This document shows, one piece after another, positions 61,341-64,000 of a DNA stretch of 64,000 nucleotides. Below the pieces are notes generated by a model, which was not told where the DNA came from, ran no database searches, and saw nothing but the letters and a program-made list of their open reading frames with translations. The first letter of the stretch is position 1. Every line of letters begins with the position of its first letter. Made by a program: the position numbers and the translations under genes. Source of the stretch: DAIOEK01 sp963721445 (GTDB lineage Bacteria > Chloroflexota > Anaerolineae > Anaerolineales > Anaerolineaceae); the NCBI GenBank assembly GCA_963721445.1, contig CAVRIZ010000005.1, forward strand, positions 806,001 through 870,000, written 5' to 3'.

Positions 61341-62418
61341 TGGATACCTCCGTATCAACTTCTTTCTCTATCTCTTCCTGATTTTCCGGTTCCATTATTG
61401 GTTGATCGGAATCGACCGGTGTTGCACCTGTTATAGTGGCGAGGTCAACGATCCCCGGGGATTCTGGTACACTCTTAAGGACTTTTTCTCGTAATTTTTC
61501 CCAGATATTTTTCCCTGTAGACCGGTGCCAGATCAGGTTGAATTCCTGATATCGCCGATTTCGGTCGGCTTTCCTATTCTCCAGAAATACTTCCACACCT
61601 GGCAAAATTTTCTTATATCCGGTAAGGCTCCCAAAATAGGCTTTTGTCAGCGCCTTTTCATCTTGAAGAAATCCGGGAATGAATTCCACCCAAACATCAC
61701 AATCGTGGACATAACCCAGCAGGTCCTGGATCTCTTTTAATGGTTTCAACCAGTTTTTATAGCCATCTCTAACAAGTGGAGCGAATAGCTCCAATGTATA
61801 GCGCATTCGTTTCGCGGCGATTCGCATGGCATGAAGTTCTGTGATGCGCTCAGGATCGTCTACAAAAGGTTCATAACTTAGCAGGTTATCCAATTTTTCC
61901 AGAATAGAATCGGCTGCCACCCTTTTTAACTCGAAGGTTGGTTCAGCTTTGGTTTCGGAGGTTGGCCCGAGTTTCTGAAGACGTTTGCGAAATTGGTTGA
62001 CCACTTTTTCATTCGAGAAATCCTTTACAACCCGGATCACTTTCTTCTGGGTGTTTGCTCGGGATTGAAGCAGACGCAGGAAAAGCCGGTTGGCGCCAGG
62101 TTGGCTTTTTGGATCCGCTACCATTAATCGGAAGCGCCGGATCGTCTCGATTTGAATATCCAGGTCTCTCGCCATTCCAAGAGAACGGGTGACCTTCTTG
62201 ATGACGGACTCCCACTCCCCGGCTTTGCGCCGAAAAAGGATAGGGTCAAATACTGCCTGGGCTGCTCGCAATCGGCGGGATGCCACCCGCATCCGGTGGA
62301 TACATTCGATATCCGAACCGTCGGTCACACCCTGAATCTCATCCTGCATCAGTTGTAACTGACGCAGCATAATGTCTGCGGCGAAAGATTGAAGGGTCGG
62401 ATCCGGGAGAATGACCAT
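61318..62418 (-). CDS. CHAD-domain protein
   Basis: The protein has 366 residues. The CHAD helical domain (about 10-310) has the conserved basic/His motifs IECIHRMRVASRRLRAAQAVF near 38-58 and ELHAMRIAAKRMRYTLELF in the second half, plus LGYVHDCDVW. These lysines, arginines and histidines bind polyphosphate in studied CHAD proteins. A C-terminal tail (about 315-366) is rich in Glu, Asp, Pro and Gln. There is no CYTH/TTM domain, so it binds but probably does not cleave. It is followed with overlap by the phosphoesterase gene. Confidence 0.9.
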   Translation of the reverse strand: MVILPDPTLQSFAADIMLRQLQLMQDEIQGVTDGSDIECIHRMRVASRRLRAAQAVFDPILFRRKAGEWESVIKKVTRSLGMARDLDIQIETIRRFRLMVADPKSQPGANRLFLRLLQSRANTQKKVIRVVKDFSNEKVVNQFRKRLQKLGPTSETKAEPTFELKRVAADSILEKLDNLLSYEPFVDDPERITELHAMRIAAKRMRYTLELFAPLVRDGYKNWLKPLKEIQDLLGYVHDCDVWVEFIPGFLQDEKALTKAYFGSLTGYKKILPGVEVFLENRKADRNRRYQEFNLIWHRSTGKNIWEKLREKVLKSVPESPGIVDLATITGATPVDSDQPIMEPENQEEIEKEVDTEVSNENSRDQ

Positions 62419-62535
62419 GGTAGTTATATTAAACCGATTCCCACTTGAGATTACAAGCTACTGCGGTAATGGAGGGTTGAAAACACGGCTCTTGCGTCTA
62501 CGCAAAAGCTGAGACCTTTCTAAAAGGTTATGTCT

Positions 62536-63234
62536 CTACTTTTTATTGCTACGCTTGACAAACGCTTTCAGGTTTTTCTTCAGCTCTTCAAAGACAGACT
62601 GGACAGGTTGATTGGCATCGACAGGAATAAATCCGTACTCCTGAGTCATCAGATCATATTCGTGTATTAGATGACCCTGGTATGCTACAAAGCTATCATA
62701 CAAATTGTCCGCGCAACGAATGTCCATGCCTGATTCCCAGTAATCAAACCCCCGTCCGTTTACCATCCTGGCTATGATATGGGGCAGATCACACTTAAGG
62801 TAGAAGACTAGATCAGGTTTTAAGGCAAAACCATACACCTGCCTTGCCCAGGCCGGGTCAGCACCACGAACTACGTCTCTGGCGATAACGGAGAAGAAAT
62901 AGCGATCGGAAAGTACATAGAAACCGGCCTTAAGAGCTGGGATGATCTGATTCTCTAGCCTGTCGGCAAAATCGGTGGCGTAGAACAAGCTCATTGTCAA
63001 TGGGCTAAGTGTATGCCCGGTTTTCGCAGCTTCCAATCCAGGCTGGGTGAGCGCCGATCGTCGTAAACCGGTGTCAGATACTGCAAATCCTTCATCCTCC
63101 AACCATCTCCGCAATAATTGGATCTGGGTGGACCGGCCGACGCCATCTGTCCCTTCCAATACGATCAGTTTACCTGAATATTCCTTGAGGTTGAGATAGG
63201 GAAATCCTGCGCCGTACGATAATTGCTTTTTCAT
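62536..63234 (-). CDS. Thymidylate-kinase-like protein with altered Walker A
   Basis: The protein has 232 residues, about the length of dTMP kinase. The fold is clear: LIVLEGTDGVGRSTQIQLLRRWL, YATDFADRLENQIIPALKAG, VLSDRYFFSVIARDVVRG and LKPDLVFYLKCDLP, then WESGMDIRC. The Walker A lysine is replaced by Arg (codon 63133-63135). The dTMP kinase REPGGT motif and the AYQG triad are absent. So this is a divergent relative, perhaps inactive. It starts with ATGA overlap after its canonical paralogue, so the two are co-translated. Phosphate-donor and substrate are unknown. Confidence 0.82.
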   Translation of the reverse strand: MKKQLSYGAGFPYLNLKEYSGKLIVLEGTDGVGRSTQIQLLRRWLEDEGFAVSDTGLRRSALTQPGLEAAKTGHTLSPLTMSLFYATDFADRLENQIIPALKAGFYVLSDRYFFSVIARDVVRGADPAWARQVYGFALKPDLVFYLKCDLPHIIARMVNGRGFDYWESGMDIRCADNLYDSFVAYQGHLIHEYDLMTQEYGFIPVDANQPVQSVFEELKKNLKAFVKRSNKK

Positions 63235-63977
63235 GCTGCACCTCCATCATCTTCCGGGCTTACTTCCAGTTCATCCGGTATGTGGAGTTCTTCAGCGGTC
63301 ACACCAGGTTGCAACACACCATGGGTTTTCTTCAAAATACCTTTCACAACGGTTCGGACCAATTTTTGTTGTTTTTGTACAGGCAACGTCCCATCGATTT
63401 TGATCAAACCGAATTCTGGCACCATCTTCTCATATTCATCCACAATCATCTGTTGGAACAATCGAAAACTGGTGATCTTGTTATCTGATAAACCCAGGTC
63501 CATCCCTGCTTCATAATATTTAATTTTCGCACGGGCAGATGTGATTCGCTCGACCGCAATATCGAGCGGAACCGAGAAATAGAGGGCAATATCCGGTTTG
63601 AGCGCGAAAGAATACAAATTCCGCACCCACTCGCGATCGACACCCCGGGTAACATCCCTGGCGAAAGCGGTGAAAGCAAAACGGTCAGCCAGGACGATCG
63701 CGCCGGCTTTTATAAGGGGTAATATTCGGTTCTGCCATCGGTCTGCGAAATCGGTTGCCTGGATGAGGGAGAATGTAGTCGGGGTGAACATCTTGGTATC
63801 TTTCCCCAATCGGGTGGTGCTCTTCACCAGATCCGATGAATTCCATTCGGAGAAATAAACCGATCTCCCCTGTGATCGCAGCCATTTATAGAGCAAATCG
63901 ATCTGTGTGGATTTGCCGCTGCCATCGATGCCTTCCACAACAATGAGTTTGCCTAGATACGGGTTGGGCGTTAACAT
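63231..63977 (-). CDS. Thymidylate-kinase-like protein with intact Walker A
   Basis: The protein has 248 residues. LIVVEGIDGSGKSTQIDLLYKWL has a full Walker A. QATDFADRWQNRILPLIKAG, VLADRFAFTAFARDVTRGVD and FALKPDIALYFSVPLDIA follow, then YYEAGMDLGLSDNKITS. It lacks the REPGGT and AYQG motifs of true dTMP kinase, and a C-terminal acidic tail of 40 residues ends it. GGGGG before the ATG is a good ribosome site. It is the first gene of the operon. A kinase acting on a nucleotide or on polyphosphate is possible; the PPK2 family shares the fold but not these motifs. Confidence 0.82.
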   Translation of the reverse strand: MLTPNPYLGKLIVVEGIDGSGKSTQIDLLYKWLRSQGRSVYFSEWNSSDLVKSTTRLGKDTKMFTPTTFSLIQATDFADRWQNRILPLIKAGAIVLADRFAFTAFARDVTRGVDREWVRNLYSFALKPDIALYFSVPLDIAVERITSARAKIKYYEAGMDLGLSDNKITSFRLFQQMIVDEYEKMVPEFGLIKIDGTLPVQKQQKLVRTVVKGILKKTHGVLQPGVTAEELHIPDELEVSPEDDGGAA

Positions 63978-64000
63978 AAGTCCCCCTTTCGGATTAGTTT

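Noticed and set aside
62505..62535. Terminator between the CHAD gene and the TMK-like gene
   Set aside because: GAGAC...GTCTC with inner ACCTTT/AAAGGT can pair, but the stem is interrupted and the T-run is weak, so I did not list it.
62536..63977. Canonical tmk (dTMP kinase) pair
   Set aside because: Neither protein has the REPGGT or AYQG motifs, so I only call them thymidylate-kinase-like.

Overview
The window reads as a contiguous piece of a bacterial chromosome, most likely from a Chloroflexota genome of the Anaerolineae type. I infer this from several traits: Thr/Pro-rich secreted proteins, an IPVTG-type sortase substrate, solute-binding/GAF/HD-GYP and CHASE4/PAS/GGDEF signalling proteins, RNase J, a Cys-type formate dehydrogenase with a Hox-like diaphorase, and mostly one-membrane-style lipoproteins. 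No rRNA or universal marker gene is present, so the phylum is an inference. About 14 genes are broken by one-base shifts, many in short homopolymers. This suggests residual assembly error more than mass pseudogenisation; I list such genes as CDS and say where the frame breaks.

Layout. 1-4.2 kb: minus-strand housekeeping and hypothetical genes (broken alpha/beta hydrolase, PAS protein, DUF421, CPBP protease, two small enzyme-like proteins). 4.2-10 kb: a branched-chain amino acid ABC operon (binding protein, livH, livM, livG, livF) behind a long leader that holds a promoter, a short BCAA-rich reading frame and an intrinsic terminator. 10-19.8 kb: cyclic-di-GMP signalling (GGDEF and HD-GYP proteins), a secreted repeat protein, MntP, a lipoprotein and a GH13 enzyme. 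19.8-22.9 kb: a cobalamin riboswitch with terminator, then btuF-btuC-btuD. 22.9-25.7 kb: a Thr/Pro-rich wall protein ending in an IPVTG sorting signal, with a Fur-type operator in its promoter, followed by its likely sortase. 25.7-31.1 kb: RNase J, Pcm, MutY, a metallo-beta-lactamase-fold protein and a double-CDGSH protein. 31.1-37.1 kb: a membrane sulfatase-fold protein, transporters and a phytoene-desaturase-like oxidoreductase.

37.2-42.5 kb: mobA, divergent from a visibly more GC-rich operon for an NAD-linked formate dehydrogenase (HoxF-like NuoE-NuoF fusion, HoxU-like ferredoxin subunit, catalytic subunit). 42.5-44 kb: two REP-associated tyrosine transposases (one intact, one decayed) inside nested inverted REP palindromes. 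44-50.4 kb: a repeat-rich accessory stretch with a CAP-LysM protein, a WD40 lipoprotein, three copies of a dispersed intergenic repeat and a tRNA-Asn with a duplicated tail. 50.4-58.4 kb: a winged-helix regulator with an MFS exporter, a thiolase, tandem paralogous lipoproteins with a WD40 protein, and a GH1 beta-glucosidase. 58.5-60 kb: three tandem small heat-shock proteins. 60-64 kb: a tightly packed minus-strand operon of two thymidylate-kinase-like proteins, a CHAD protein, a phosphoesterase and a stand-alone Ppx/GppA-type HD domain. This last operon is my best candidate for an undescribed polyphosphate- or nucleotide-related system.
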